From Anaerolineales bacterium UBA2200 (GTDB lineage: Bacteria > Chloroflexota > Anaerolineae > UBA2200): 64,000 nucleotides of DNA. This document shows, piece by piece, positions 9,127-17,694 of this stretch (the stretch's first letter is position 1; every line of letters begins with the position of its first letter). The stretch lies in the NCBI GenBank assembly GCA_002327925.1, contig DCVA01000042.1:1-64000 (forward strand), given 5' to 3'. The notes below the pieces were generated by a model. It was not told where the DNA came from. It did not search any database and saw only the letters and a list, made by a program, of their open reading frames with translations. The translations under genes were made by a program, and so were the position numbers.

Positions 9127-10187
9127 AAGGGCTAATCCTCAGCGGCGGCAAGGGAACCCGCCTCTACCCGCTGACCTACACTTGCGCCAAACAGCTGGTT
9201 CCGGTGGCCAATAAGCCGGTGCTCTATCGAGTGATTGAGGCCATCAAGGAGGCGGGCATCTCCGAGATTGGCATCGTCGTCGGGGACACGGCCCCGGAGA
9301 TTCGAGAGGCAGTGGGTGACGGCTCCCGCTGGGATGTGGGGATCAGCTACATTCCACAGGAAGCCCCGCTGGGGCTGGCACACGCAGTCAAGATCTCGCG
9401 CGACTTTCTGGGGGACGACCGCTTTGTGATGTTCCTCGGCGACAACGTCATCCAGGGCGGGATTTCGGGGCTGATTCGGCAGTTTGAGTCTTCAGGGGCC
9501 AACTCGCAGATTGTGCTCACCCGGGTGGCCAATCCTCAGCAATATGGCGTGGCTGTCCTCAAGAACGACCAGATCGTGCGCCTGGTGGAGAAGCCTCGCG
9601 ATCCCCCCAGCGACCTGGCGCTCGTGGGTATCTACATGTTCGATCACAACGTATTCGAAGCGGTGAATGCCATCCGGCCTTCTTGGCGAGGAGAGCTGGA
9701 AATCACGGACGCCATCCAGTATCTCGTAGATCATAGCTACAGGGTGAATCCCTACGTCCACACGGGCTGGTGGATCGATACGGGCGCCCCGGGCGACATG
9801 CTGGATGCCAATCGCCTGGTGCTGGACGAGATGGAACCGAAAGTAGAAGGGTACGTGGATCGTGGCTCCAAGCTGATCGGGAAAGTGACTGTGCAGAAGG
9901 GCGCTGAGATCATCGACAGTGTGATCCGTGGGCCGGTCATCATCGGTGAGGAAACGCGCATCGTAAACTCGTTTGTGGGACCCTTTACGTCTATCTACCA
10001 TCATGTTCTGGTGGAGAAGAGCGAAATCGAACACTCGATGGTGCTGGAGCATAGCCGTCTGATCGACGTGCCTCAGCGCATTGAAAACAGCCTCATCGGC
10101 CGCAACGTGGAGATCAACCGCTCGCCGCTACTGCCCAAGGCCTACAAGATGGTGCTGGGCGACAACAGCCGGGTGGGGCTGTTATGA
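9123..10187 (+). CDS. rfbA: glucose-1-phosphate thymidylyltransferase, long form
   Basis: A 354-residue nucleotidyltransferase that makes dTDP-glucose from glucose-1-phosphate and dTTP. The N-terminal Rossmann domain has the signature ILSGGKGTRLYPLTYTCAKQ, LGDNV for metal binding, and EITDAIQYLV. The extra C-terminal about 110 residues, with repeated isoleucine/valine hexapeptide spacing (GSKLIGKVTVQKGAEIIDSV), form a left-handed beta-helix. This is the RmlA-long type rather than the roughly 290-residue RmlA. It pairs with rfbB two genes downstream. Start and stop are both ATGA-coupled. Confidence 0.94.
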   Translation: MKGLILSGGKGTRLYPLTYTCAKQLVPVANKPVLYRVIEAIKEAGISEIGIVVGDTAPEIREAVGDGSRWDVGISYIPQEAPLGLAHAVKISRDFLGDDRFVMFLGDNVIQGGISGLIRQFESSGANSQIVLTRVANPQQYGVAVLKNDQIVRLVEKPRDPPSDLALVGIYMFDHNVFEAVNAIRPSWRGELEITDAIQYLVDHSYRVNPYVHTGWWIDTGAPGDMLDANRLVLDEMEPKVEGYVDRGSKLIGKVTVQKGAEIIDSVIRGPVIIGEETRIVNSFVGPFTSIYHHVLVEKSEIEHSMVLEHSRLIDVPQRIENSLIGRNVEINRSPLLPKAYKMVLGDNSRVGLL

Positions 10188-11578
10188 CCTTGAGGGTTAC
10201 GCTCGTCTGCGCCGGCATAGCCGGAAAGGGGTTCGACAGTCTGGGCCAGGGAATGGACTCTGGCTGGATCAGCCATGGTCTTGCCATTCTCTCCGCCTGC
10301 GTGAAGGCCAGGGGCTTTGAGGTCGACCTGCTGGATCTGCGCGCCCTGCGGGACTGGGATCACGTGCGCGACGAACTGAGGGCTCGCAAGCCAGACGTGG
10401 TTGGCGTGAGCATGATGAGTGTTGACTACAACCCGGCCATGGAGTGTCTGGCCATCGTGCGGGAAGTCCTTCCGCAAGCCGTCACTGTGGTGGGGGGACC
10501 TCATCCAACAATCATGCTGGATGAGGTGAAAGACAGCGCACTCATCGACCATATCTGCTTAGGCGAAGCGGAGCTAACGTTTCCCGCGATGCTTGCGCGT
10601 CTTGAGAGAGGAGAGCCTTCTGAGCGAGTCATCCAGCCCATGCAGCCCGATTTGGATCTGCTTCCTTTTGCGGACCACGAGTTGTTTCTGCAGGAATGGC
10701 GCAAGTGGGGCTATGAGCTAAACTCGCCAGAGGCGCCGTTCGTCGTCGAATTACCGCCGCCATTTGTAACCGTCATTGCCGGCCGCGGCTGCATCTACAA
10801 CTGCAGCTACTGCCAGCCAGCAGAACGCCACATATTCGGTCGTAAGGTACGGCGCAGGAGCGTGGCAAACGTGATGGCGGAACTGCAGGAGCTGCATCAA
10901 CGCTACGCCTTCAACAGCTTTATGTTCCACGATGATTGCCTCACCGAGGACCGAAAGTGGGTCATGGCCTTCTGCACGGCCTACCGCGAGGCTGGTTTCA
11001 GGCAGCCCTTCTTTTGCCAGAGCAGAGCTGACATCATCGTCAAGAACGAAGACATGGTGCGTCTGATGGCTGAGGTGGGCCTGCGCGGTTACCTGATCGG
11101 GTTTGAGAGCGGCAGTGACCGTGTGCTGCGGTTCATTCGCAAAGGGACGAAGCGAGCGCAGAATCTCCAGGCGGCGAGAATCTGTCGCAAGTATGGCATC
11201 GCTATCTGGGCCAACTATATGCTGGGCCTTCCCACAGAGACCAGGGAAGAAGTGCTGGAGACGGTCTCCATGCTCAAGGAGATCGATCCCGACTACTACA
11301 GCCCGGCGTTCTACACCCCGCATCCTGGCAGTGATCTGTACACCTACTGCCAGGAGAACGACCTGTCGCTCATTCGCAGCCATGATAGCTATCGCCGCAA
11401 CCCGGACGAGGCCAAGATCAAGGGCGTGGACTATGTGTGGCTGCAGAGCGCTCTGGCTGAGTCTCAGCGTCGTACCTGGGTGAACCGCGTCAAGCGCCAG
11501 GGTCGCTATTACTGGAAACGCTACGCCCAGCCGAAAAAGATCGTACGCAGAGTCCGTCGGTGGCTCGGGGCACAATAG
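10184..11578 (+). CDS. B12-binding-domain radical SAM enzyme
   Basis: A 464-residue protein. The N-terminal cobalamin-binding-like Rossmann domain (about residues 5-140, ending VVGGPHPTIM) is followed by a radical SAM barrel with the cluster motif GCIYNCSYCQP at about residue 202. No DxHxxG cobalamin-ligand motif is obvious, so the corrinoid may bind base-off. Related proteins methylate or rearrange unactivated carbons in lipids, hopanoids and antibiotics. Lying between rfbA and rfbB with ATGA coupling, it may modify a dTDP-sugar or the polysaccharide lipid carrier; that is inference. The C-terminal about 40 residues are very basic. Confidence 0.87.
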   Translation: MTLRVTLVCAGIAGKGFDSLGQGMDSGWISHGLAILSACVKARGFEVDLLDLRALRDWDHVRDELRARKPDVVGVSMMSVDYNPAMECLAIVREVLPQAVTVVGGPHPTIMLDEVKDSALIDHICLGEAELTFPAMLARLERGEPSERVIQPMQPDLDLLPFADHELFLQEWRKWGYELNSPEAPFVVELPPPFVTVIAGRGCIYNCSYCQPAERHIFGRKVRRRSVANVMAELQELHQRYAFNSFMFHDDCLTEDRKWVMAFCTAYREAGFRQPFFCQSRADIIVKNEDMVRLMAEVGLRGYLIGFESGSDRVLRFIRKGTKRAQNLQAARICRKYGIAIWANYMLGLPTETREEVLETVSMLKEIDPDYYSPAFYTPHPGSDLYTYCQENDLSLIRSHDSYRRNPDEAKIKGVDYVWLQSALAESQRRTWVNRVKRQGRYYWKRYAQPKKIVRRVRRWLGAQ

Positions 11579-11589
11579 GAGGATCGTGA

Positions 11590-12621
11590 GTGCGTAATCT
11601 GCTTATCGCCGGTGGGGCTGGTTTCATCGGCAGCAACTTTGTGCGCTTCATGCTGGAGAAGTATCCGGACTATCACGTGATCGTCTATGACAAGCTGACC
11701 TACGCCGGCAATCTCCAGAATTTGCTGGAGGTGGACGATGATCCCCGCTTCGCCTTTGTCAAAGGGGACATCTGCGAGCCGCAGGCGGTCGAGCAGGCCA
11801 TCAAGGAACACCGTATCGATACCATCGTCAACTTTGCTGCTGAGACTCACGTCGACCGGTCGATCATGGATCCGGATGCCTTCATCCAGACGGACGTATA
11901 CGGCACCTACGTGCTGCTGGAAGCCGCGCGCAGATTGGGACTTGAGCGCTACCACCAGGTTTCCACCGACGAAGTGTACGGGCACGTACCGGGCGAACAT
12001 CGCTCGTTGGAGTCGGATCCGGTAGCGCCGCGCAGCCCCTACGCTGCCAGCAAGACAGGCGGTGACCTGATGGCCGTCGCCTACCATGTCACATATGGAG
12101 TGCCTGCGACCATCACCCGTGGCGCCAACAACGTGGGTCCCTACCAGTACCCTGAGAAGGTACTCCCCGTATTTGTGACCAATGCCCTGGACAACCTGCC
12201 ACTGCCCGTCTATGGCGACGGGAAACAGCGTCGCGACTACCAGTATGTGCTGGACCATTGTGAGGCGCTCGATTTGGTGCTGCATCGCGGGCAGGCGGGC
12301 GAAATCTACAACGTGGGAACCGGCGGCGAGATGGAGAATCTGGCCATGATCGAGATCCTTCTCGATGAGCTGGGCAAACCGCGCAGCCTCATCCAGCATG
12401 TCACGGATCGGCCTGGCCACGACCGCCGCTATTGCCTGAACGTGGACAAGATCAAGACATTGGGTTGGGAACCTCGCCACACGCACGAGCAAGCCATTCG
12501 CGCGACCGTGCGCTGGTACGTGGCCAATGAATGGTGGTGGCGCCCTATCAAGGTCGGGGAGCGCTACAAGCAGTACTATGAGGCCAACTATGCCCAGCGG
12601 CAAGTGCTGGCCGGTACGTAG
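11590..12621 (+). CDS. rfbB: dTDP-glucose 4,6-dehydratase
   Basis: A 343-residue extended short-chain dehydrogenase that converts dTDP-glucose to dTDP-4-keto-6-deoxyglucose. The NAD motif is GGAGFIGSNFVRFML, the catalytic Thr-Asp-Glu is in QVSTDEVYG, and the YxxxK is in SPYAASKTGGD. The length is typical. GTG 11590 follows AGGAGG (11577-11582). rfbC and rfbD are absent nearby, so the keto-sugar may feed another deoxy- or aminosugar branch, or those genes lie elsewhere. Confidence 0.96.
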   Translation: MRNLLIAGGAGFIGSNFVRFMLEKYPDYHVIVYDKLTYAGNLQNLLEVDDDPRFAFVKGDICEPQAVEQAIKEHRIDTIVNFAAETHVDRSIMDPDAFIQTDVYGTYVLLEAARRLGLERYHQVSTDEVYGHVPGEHRSLESDPVAPRSPYAASKTGGDLMAVAYHVTYGVPATITRGANNVGPYQYPEKVLPVFVTNALDNLPLPVYGDGKQRRDYQYVLDHCEALDLVLHRGQAGEIYNVGTGGEMENLAMIEILLDELGKPRSLIQHVTDRPGHDRRYCLNVDKIKTLGWEPRHTHEQAIRATVRWYVANEWWWRPIKVGERYKQYYEANYAQRQVLAGT

Positions 12622-12699
12622 CGCGACTTCACTTCGGAGGGACACAGGGCAGGGGAGTCTACGTCTGGATGCGTGGTCCGGAGAGTCCCGCGCGAGGCA

Positions 12700-12725
12700 C
12701 TTGCACCGGCACCGAAGGTGTCAAG
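12700..12725 (+). terminator. possible terminator hairpin after rfbB
   Basis: CTTGCACC (12700-12707) pairs with GGTGtCAAG (12717-12725) with one bulged T and a 9-nt loop, just before the next promoter. There is no clean U-tract, so it may only weakly separate the two transcripts. Confidence 0.3.
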
Positions 12726-12735
12726 AGCTTAATGT

Positions 12736-12764
12736 TTGACATTTCGGCGCATGTATGTTAGCAT
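12736..12764 (+). promoter_or_regulatory. promoter of the SAM-cycle operon
   Basis: TTGACA (12736-12741), 17-nt spacer, TAGCAT (12759-12764) preceded by TG one base upstream, giving an extended -10. RNA would start near 12771, about 27 nt before the riboswitch. Confidence 0.65.
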
Positions 12765-12797
12765 TCGCGCCGTTCGCAAACCGAATAGTATAGAGTT

Positions 12798-12943
12798 CAC
12801 TCTTATCTAGAGGGGTGGAGGGACCGGCCCGTTGAAACCCCGGCAACCAAGGCGCTGTGCGCCGAAAGCGAAGCGCAGCAGCGACTAGCGGTGCCAATTC
12901 CGACAGCCCAGGGCAATAACCAGGGGTCTGAAAGATGAGAGGG
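12798..12943 (+). promoter_or_regulatory. SAM-I (S-box) riboswitch aptamer
   Basis: The conserved S-box elements are in order: CTCTTATCtAGAG (from 12800), GGTGGAGGGACcGGCCC, GAAACCCcGGCAACC, GGTGCcAATTCC and the closing GATGAGAGGG (12934-12943), which pairs back to the start as helix P1. The variable arm (about 12855-12885) is a GC-rich stem. SAM binding should stabilise P1 and favour the terminator that follows, shutting the operon off when SAM is plentiful. The genes below are all methionine/SAM metabolism, which fits. Confidence 0.95.
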
Positions 12944-13008
12944 AAGCGCTTGACTTCTCTCCCATCGCCTGCGAGCGAACGCAGGGTCAGGAATCGGGAG
13001 AGATTTTT
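12934..13008 (+). terminator. riboswitch expression platform: antiterminator and rho-independent terminator
   Basis: Two exclusive folds share one strand. Antiterminator: the 3' side of P1 (12934-12946) pairs with 12954-12966 at 12 of 13 positions (one G-U wobble) around a 7-nt loop. Terminator: TCTCTCCC (12956-12963) pairs with GGGAGAGA (12996-13003), followed directly by TTTTT (13004-13008). A small inner hairpin (12968-12973 with 12980-12985) sits in its loop. SAM-bound P1 frees 12956-12963 for the terminator, so this is a transcriptional OFF switch. Confidence 0.85.
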
Positions 13009-13036
13009 CGTGTCCGGAATTGGTGGTGGAGGAACC

Positions 13037-14188
13037 GTGCGCACTGTTGAGTGGCAAAACGGAAAAGTCAAGATGATCGACCAGCTCAGACTACCGCACG
13101 AGGTTGTCATTCTGGAGTACGATGACTGGCGTGGAGTAGCCGACGCCATCAAGACGATGAAGATCCGGGGGGCACCGGCAATCGGCGCAGCGGCTGCGTT
13201 TGGCCTGGCGCTCGCTGCGTGGCAGAACCGCGACAAGCCGAGGCCGCAATTGCTGGGTGAGCTCGGCCGCGCGGCAGAAGCCCTGGCTCAGACCAGACCC
13301 ACCGCCGTGAACTTGTTCTGGGCGATCCAGCGCATGAGTCGCGTGGCAAATGGTTCCGGGCTGAAGACCTCGGAGGCCGTGGTGAATGCTGTGCTGGCTG
13401 AAGCACAGCACATTGCCGATGAGGACGTCGCTGCCTGTAGAACAATGGGCCGACTTGGCGCGGAGCTGATCCAGGATGGCGACAGCATCCTTACGCACTG
13501 CAACACGGGTGCTCTGGCAGTGGTTGACTATGGGACCGCCCTCGGAGTGATCCGGGCTGCTCACGAGCAGGGCAAGCATATCCACGTGTGGGTTGATGAA
13601 ACCCGGCCTTACCTGCAAGGTGCTCGGCTAACCGCCTGGGAACTTCAGCAGGCGGGGATTCCTCACACTCTGATTACCGATAACATGGCCGGTCACTTCA
13701 TGTCCCGGGGCAAGGTCAACATCGTGCTGCTGGGTGCAGACCGCATCGCAGCCAACGGCGATGTGGCCAACAAGATCGGCACCTACTCTTTAGCCGTGCT
13801 CGCCAGGGAGAATGGCATCCCATTCTACTCTGTCGCGCCGACGACGACGGTTGACCTGAGCATTCCCGATGGCGGAGCCATACCCATTGAAGAGCGGGAT
13901 CCGCGTGAGGTGACGCACATTCATGGGATGGCCCTGACCTCCCAGGGGGTAAGGGCGGCGCACCCTGCCTTCGATGTGACCCCTAATCGGTTCATTACGG
14001 GCATCGTTACAGAAGTGGGCATTGTCTACCCGCCTTACGCCGCCGGCTTGAGGAGGGCGAAAGGCGAGCAGGGGCTCACAATCCGAGAGTGTGTAGAGCG
14101 ATGCCTGGTGCAGACAGAAGCGCAATGGAAGGTCGCAGCATCGGACTCGTCCGCAGCAGGGCGAGACATCACTGGGGAGGTAGCATGA
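13037..14188 (+). CDS. mtnA: S-methyl-5-thioribose-1-phosphate isomerase
   Basis: A 383-residue isomerase of the eIF2B-alpha-like family. It converts methylthioribose-1-phosphate to methylthioribulose-1-phosphate in methionine salvage; relatives also isomerise 5-deoxyribose-1-phosphate. Visible signatures are MKIRGAPAIGAAAAFG, the catalytic cysteine in LTHCNTGALA, the catalytic aspartate in LLGADRIAANGDVANKIG, and WVDETRPYLQGARLTAWEL. GTG 13037 gives the usual family N-terminus (RTVEWQNG) and follows GGAGG; GTG 13010 is an alternative just after the riboswitch terminator. The rest of the salvage pathway (mtnB, mtnC, mtnD, mtnK or mtnP) is not in the window. The stop overlaps the next start. 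Confidence 0.94.
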   Translation: MRTVEWQNGKVKMIDQLRLPHEVVILEYDDWRGVADAIKTMKIRGAPAIGAAAAFGLALAAWQNRDKPRPQLLGELGRAAEALAQTRPTAVNLFWAIQRMSRVANGSGLKTSEAVVNAVLAEAQHIADEDVAACRTMGRLGAELIQDGDSILTHCNTGALAVVDYGTALGVIRAAHEQGKHIHVWVDETRPYLQGARLTAWELQQAGIPHTLITDNMAGHFMSRGKVNIVLLGADRIAANGDVANKIGTYSLAVLARENGIPFYSVAPTTTVDLSIPDGGAIPIEERDPREVTHIHGMALTSQGVRAAHPAFDVTPNRFITGIVTEVGIVYPPYAAGLRRAKGEQGLTIRECVERCLVQTEAQWKVAASDSSAAGRDITGEVA

Positions 14189-15273
14189 CGGCTGACAGGT
14201 TCGTCCCAGGGTGGTTGCCCATGGCCATAGGCAGCTTTCCACTGCCCGAACCGCAGGCGGCCTGGGAAATGGTTCTGAAATACACGCCACAGATCCCCGT
14301 GTGGCCACAGCTGCCAAAGCGCTCCTATCTGGAGAATATGTATGCACAGTACTCGGAGAATTTCCCGGGCGTTCTGGTGGACCTGGCGAAGGAAAGAACG
14401 TTTGTAGACCGCTCACAGAACCTGGACCGGGATCTGGAGCGCCTCTATGTGGCGTACCTGCAGGGGGACCTGGAGTTCGGGGCCATCAGTCCGCGGTATG
14501 CAGCCGGTCTGCACCATGTACTCGGTATGGTTTCTCCTCAGGGAGCTGCGGGCGAACCCGGGCTGATTGGACATCCCATCGCCATCAAGGGGCAGGTCAC
14601 TGGCCCGATCAGCTGGGGACTCTCGGTGGTGGACGAGAACCGACGACCTCTGTTGTACGATGAGATCCTCGCCGATGCGATTGCCAAACACCTGCGCCTA
14701 AAGGCATCCTGGCAGGAAGCTCAACTTCAGCCACTGGCTCCGCACACGATTCTGTTCGTTGATGAGCCTTACATGACTTCGTTCGGGTCGGGCTTCATCT
14801 CGCTCAGCCGTGATCAGGTAGTAACTCTCCTCGAGGAGGTTTTCGCGGGCATCGTCGGGCTCAAGGGGGTTCATTGCTGTGGCAACACGGACTGGTCGGT
14901 CTTGCTCGAGACGTCGGTGGACATCCTGAACCTGGATGCCTACGAATATGCTGAGTCACTGGCCCTGTACCCCGAGGCTGTCAACGCCTTTCTGGAACGT
15001 GGTGGCATCATTGCCTGGGGGATCGTGCCAGCCGGGCCGGCCGTTGAGGGTGAGACTGCTGACACGCTGGTGAGTCGCTTGTCGAAGGCGATGAACCTGC
15101 TCGTTGCCAAGGGGGTTCCCGCCGAAAGACTTATGGCGGCCGGCATGGTCACTCCATCGTGCGGTACTGGCTCACTGGATGAGGAAACCGCCGAGCGGGT
15201 TCTTCAACTGACTGCGGCCGTATCAGCCCAGATGCGAGCTCGCTACCTGCCGGCTGGCGACTCGGTCGAGTAG
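14185..15273 (+). CDS. core-MetE-like (UROD/MetE superfamily) methionine synthase
   Basis: A 362-residue barrel protein that matches only the catalytic half of cobalamin-independent methionine synthase. Zinc ligands expected for homocysteine activation are present: His230-x-Cys232 in GVHCCGNTDW and Cys326 in TPSCGTGSL. The N-terminal folate-side domain of full MetE (about 750 residues) is missing, as in the folate-independent core-MetE (Mes) families, which take methyl groups from corrinoid proteins. Placement under a SAM riboswitch with MAT and ahcY supports methionine synthesis. ATG 14185 overlaps the mtnA stop and follows GGGGAGG. A uroporphyrinogen-decarboxylase-type methyltransferase is the alternative. 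Confidence 0.8.
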   Translation: MTADRFVPGWLPMAIGSFPLPEPQAAWEMVLKYTPQIPVWPQLPKRSYLENMYAQYSENFPGVLVDLAKERTFVDRSQNLDRDLERLYVAYLQGDLEFGAISPRYAAGLHHVLGMVSPQGAAGEPGLIGHPIAIKGQVTGPISWGLSVVDENRRPLLYDEILADAIAKHLRLKASWQEAQLQPLAPHTILFVDEPYMTSFGSGFISLSRDQVVTLLEEVFAGIVGLKGVHCCGNTDWSVLLETSVDILNLDAYEYAESLALYPEAVNAFLERGGIIAWGIVPAGPAVEGETADTLVSRLSKAMNLLVAKGVPAERLMAAGMVTPSCGTGSLDEETAERVLQLTAAVSAQMRARYLPAGDSVE

Positions 15274-15298
15274 CAGATACACATAAGGAGCGTTTACG

Positions 15299-16282
15299 TT
15301 GAGCATTCTGGTTGTTGGCTCGGTGGCGCTGGATTCCATCCAGACGCCCTTCGGAAAGGTCAAGGATGCCCTGGGCGGATCGGCAACTTATTTCTCCGCT
15401 GCATCGCGGCTCTACGATCAGGTTAACCTGGTCGGGGTAGTTGGGACGGATTTTCCGCAGCAGCATGTACAGTCGTTCCGTGACTGGGGAGTCAACCTCG
15501 ATGGCCTGCAGGTAGCGGAAGGCAAAACGTTCCGCTGGTCGGGACGGTACAACTATGATATGAACACCGCAGAGACGCTGGACACTCAGCTGAACGTCTT
15601 TGCGACGTTTCACCCTGAACTCCCCGAATCGTACAAGGAATCCGAGTTCGTATTCTTGGCGAACATCGACCCGGTGCTGCAGCTCGAGATCCTCTCCCAG
15701 ATGCATCGGCCAAAGCTCACGGTTCTGGACACGATGAATTACTGGATCAACTACCGCAAAGATGCCCTTACCAAGGTGATCTCGGCGGTCGACATTGTGC
15801 TCCTGAACGAAGCCGAGACTCGACAGTACGGCAACACGTTCAGTTTGATTCGCGCGGCGCGCAAGATCCTGAGTCTCGGCCCCAAGGCCCTGGTTGTGAA
15901 GAAGGGTGAGTACGGAGCGGTGCTCTTCTCCAACGGCGGCGAGTTGACCGACTCCTTTTTCTTCGCTCCGGCCTACCCGCTGGAAAAGATCCAGGACCCC
16001 ACCGGAGCGGGCGATTCGTTCGCAGGGGGCTTTCTGGGTTATCTGGCAAGCCGCAGCAGCACCGCGATGGACGATATCAAGCGTGCCATCGTGCATGGCA
16101 GCGTGGTGGCTTCCTACACAGTGGAGGACTTTAGCGTGGGCAGGCTGGGGTCGCTGACACGCGACCACATCCAGAAGCGCTATCTCGATTTCAAGCGTTT
16201 CACCAATTTTGAGCCAACCTGCCCATGGTCGGAGGGCTGCCCGCATCTGGCAAACCACGATACAGGGACAGAGTCACACTAA
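15299..16282 (+). CDS. PfkB-family carbohydrate/nucleoside kinase
   Basis: A 327-residue ribokinase-fold kinase. The N-terminus ILVVGSVALDSI and GGSATYFSAA match the first PfkB motif; the second motif with the catalytic base is DPTGAGDSFAGGFLG. TTG 15299 follows AAGGAG by 8 nt. It sits between the methionine synthase and MAT, so a nucleoside or 5-thio/5-deoxyribose derivative from SAM turnover is a sensible substrate; phosphorylating adenosine would pull the AhcY reaction forward. That is inference. The C-terminus carries an unusual cysteine/histidine tail (CPWSEGCPH) that could bind metal. Confidence 0.82.
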   Translation: MSILVVGSVALDSIQTPFGKVKDALGGSATYFSAASRLYDQVNLVGVVGTDFPQQHVQSFRDWGVNLDGLQVAEGKTFRWSGRYNYDMNTAETLDTQLNVFATFHPELPESYKESEFVFLANIDPVLQLEILSQMHRPKLTVLDTMNYWINYRKDALTKVISAVDIVLLNEAETRQYGNTFSLIRAARKILSLGPKALVVKKGEYGAVLFSNGGELTDSFFFAPAYPLEKIQDPTGAGDSFAGGFLGYLASRSSTAMDDIKRAIVHGSVVASYTVEDFSVGRLGSLTRDHIQKRYLDFKRFTNFEPTCPWSEGCPHLANHDTGTESH

Positions 16283-16357
16283 CCACAGAGGCGCCGCTGC
16301 CGTAGCCGGATGGGCTCAGTAGCTGTGTCCTTAAGGTCAACCCAACAGGAGGATACG

Positions 16358-17563
16358 ATGAGGAGCATTACCGTTGAGAGTCTGAAAAAGGCCCCCGTCG
16401 AGGGTCAAGCAGTCGAGCTGGTTGAGCGCAAGGGCATCGGGCACCCTGATTCCATCTGCGATTCGATCATGGAGGCGGCTTCCGTTGCGCTCTGCGCCGA
16501 GTACCAGAAAAAGTTCGGTCGCGTGGTGCACCATAACATCGACAAGTGCCTGCTCGTTGCCGGCCGGACGTCTCCGAAAATCGGTGGCGGCACGGTAGAT
16601 GAGCCGATGCGCCTGGTCTTTGGCGATCGGGCTATCTACGAGTTCGAAGGCAAGAAGGTCGACGTGGGCGGTATCGCCGAGGCAACAGCCCAGAAGTGGC
16701 TGCGCACGAACCTGCGCTTTGTGGATCCCAAGGCTCACATGATCTACCAGAACGAAATCAAGCCTGGCTCGCCGGAGCTCACAGACATCTTTGATCGCAA
16801 GCATGTCGGGGCCAATGACACCTCTGCGGCAGTCGGCTACGCGCCCTACACGGAGACAGAGCGCCTGGTCCTGGCCACAGAGCGGTACATCAACTCGGCT
16901 GATTTCAAGAAGAAGTACCCTGAGGCCGGTGAGGACATCAAGGTGATGGGTTTTCGCCGACGGCATGTGTTGACCCTTACCATCGCCATGGCTTTCGTGG
17001 ATCGCTACGTTTCCAGCGTTCAGGGCTACTTTTGGCGCAAGGAAGAGATCAGGGAAGCCATCGAGAAGTTCGTCGCGAAGCAGAACAAGACCTTTGAGCG
17101 AATCGTGATTGACCTGAATACCCTGGATGACAAGAATCGCGGCGAAGATGGTATGTACCTCACGGTGCTCGGTACGTCAGCCGAGGGCGGCGACTGCGGT
17201 CAGGTTGGGCGTGGCAACAAGGTGAACGGCGTAATCGCGCTGAATCGGCCCATGAGTACCGAGGCGGCGGCTGGGAAGAACCCCATCGCTCACGTGGGCA
17301 AGATCTACACCTTCCTGACTCATGACATCGCAGACAAGATCTACAAGGGTGTTCCGGGCATTTCCGAAGTGTACGTCTGGCTGTGCAGTCAGATTGGTCA
17401 CCCCATTGATCAGCCGCTGATCGCGTCGGCGCAACTGATTCTGGACCGCGGCGTCAAGATGGCCGACGTGAAGAAGCCGGTCGAGGAAATCATGGAGCGC
17501 GAGCTGGCCGGCATCTATGACTTTACTGATCGGCTCACCCGGGGCGAGTTTTCGGTAGTCTAG
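16358..17563 (+). CDS. mat: methionine adenosyltransferase, archaeal type
   Basis: A 401-residue SAM synthase making S-adenosylmethionine from methionine and ATP. It does not look like bacterial MetK (no GHPDKxxDQ), but like the archaeal MAT family: VERKGIGHPDSICDSIMEAA near the N-terminus, VHHNIDKCLLVAG, and TVLGTSAEGGDCGQVGRGN. The length matches archaeal MATs (about 400). ATG 16358 follows AGGAGG by 5 nt. Such MATs are known sporadically in bacteria. Its presence in a SAM-riboswitch operon indicates that it is the working cellular enzyme. Confidence 0.95.
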   Translation: MRSITVESLKKAPVEGQAVELVERKGIGHPDSICDSIMEAASVALCAEYQKKFGRVVHHNIDKCLLVAGRTSPKIGGGTVDEPMRLVFGDRAIYEFEGKKVDVGGIAEATAQKWLRTNLRFVDPKAHMIYQNEIKPGSPELTDIFDRKHVGANDTSAAVGYAPYTETERLVLATERYINSADFKKKYPEAGEDIKVMGFRRRHVLTLTIAMAFVDRYVSSVQGYFWRKEEIREAIEKFVAKQNKTFERIVIDLNTLDDKNRGEDGMYLTVLGTSAEGGDCGQVGRGNKVNGVIALNRPMSTEAAAGKNPIAHVGKIYTFLTHDIADKIYKGVPGISEVYVWLCSQIGHPIDQPLIASAQLILDRGVKMADVKKPVEEIMERELAGIYDFTDRLTRGEFSVV

Positions 17564-17694
17564 CGAGTCTTACGCGGGCAGGTTGCCACCAGGCAGCCTG
17601 ACCCGCTTGATGGTCTCGTTGCCCCGATGCGGTTGGCAAGGTCGACGGCATCAGGGATGAATGGCCCGTGTGGGCAATCACAACAAGGAGCAGC

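Noticed and set aside
12935..13036. mtnA extension starting at ATG 12935
   Set aside because: This ATG lies inside riboswitch helix P1 and upstream of the terminator; the added residues do not resemble MtnA.
17574..17606. Stem-loop between MAT and ahcY as an operon terminator
   Set aside because: The GC-rich stem has no U-tract and is followed by an RBS for ahcY; a much better terminator follows ahcY. It may affect RNA stability only.
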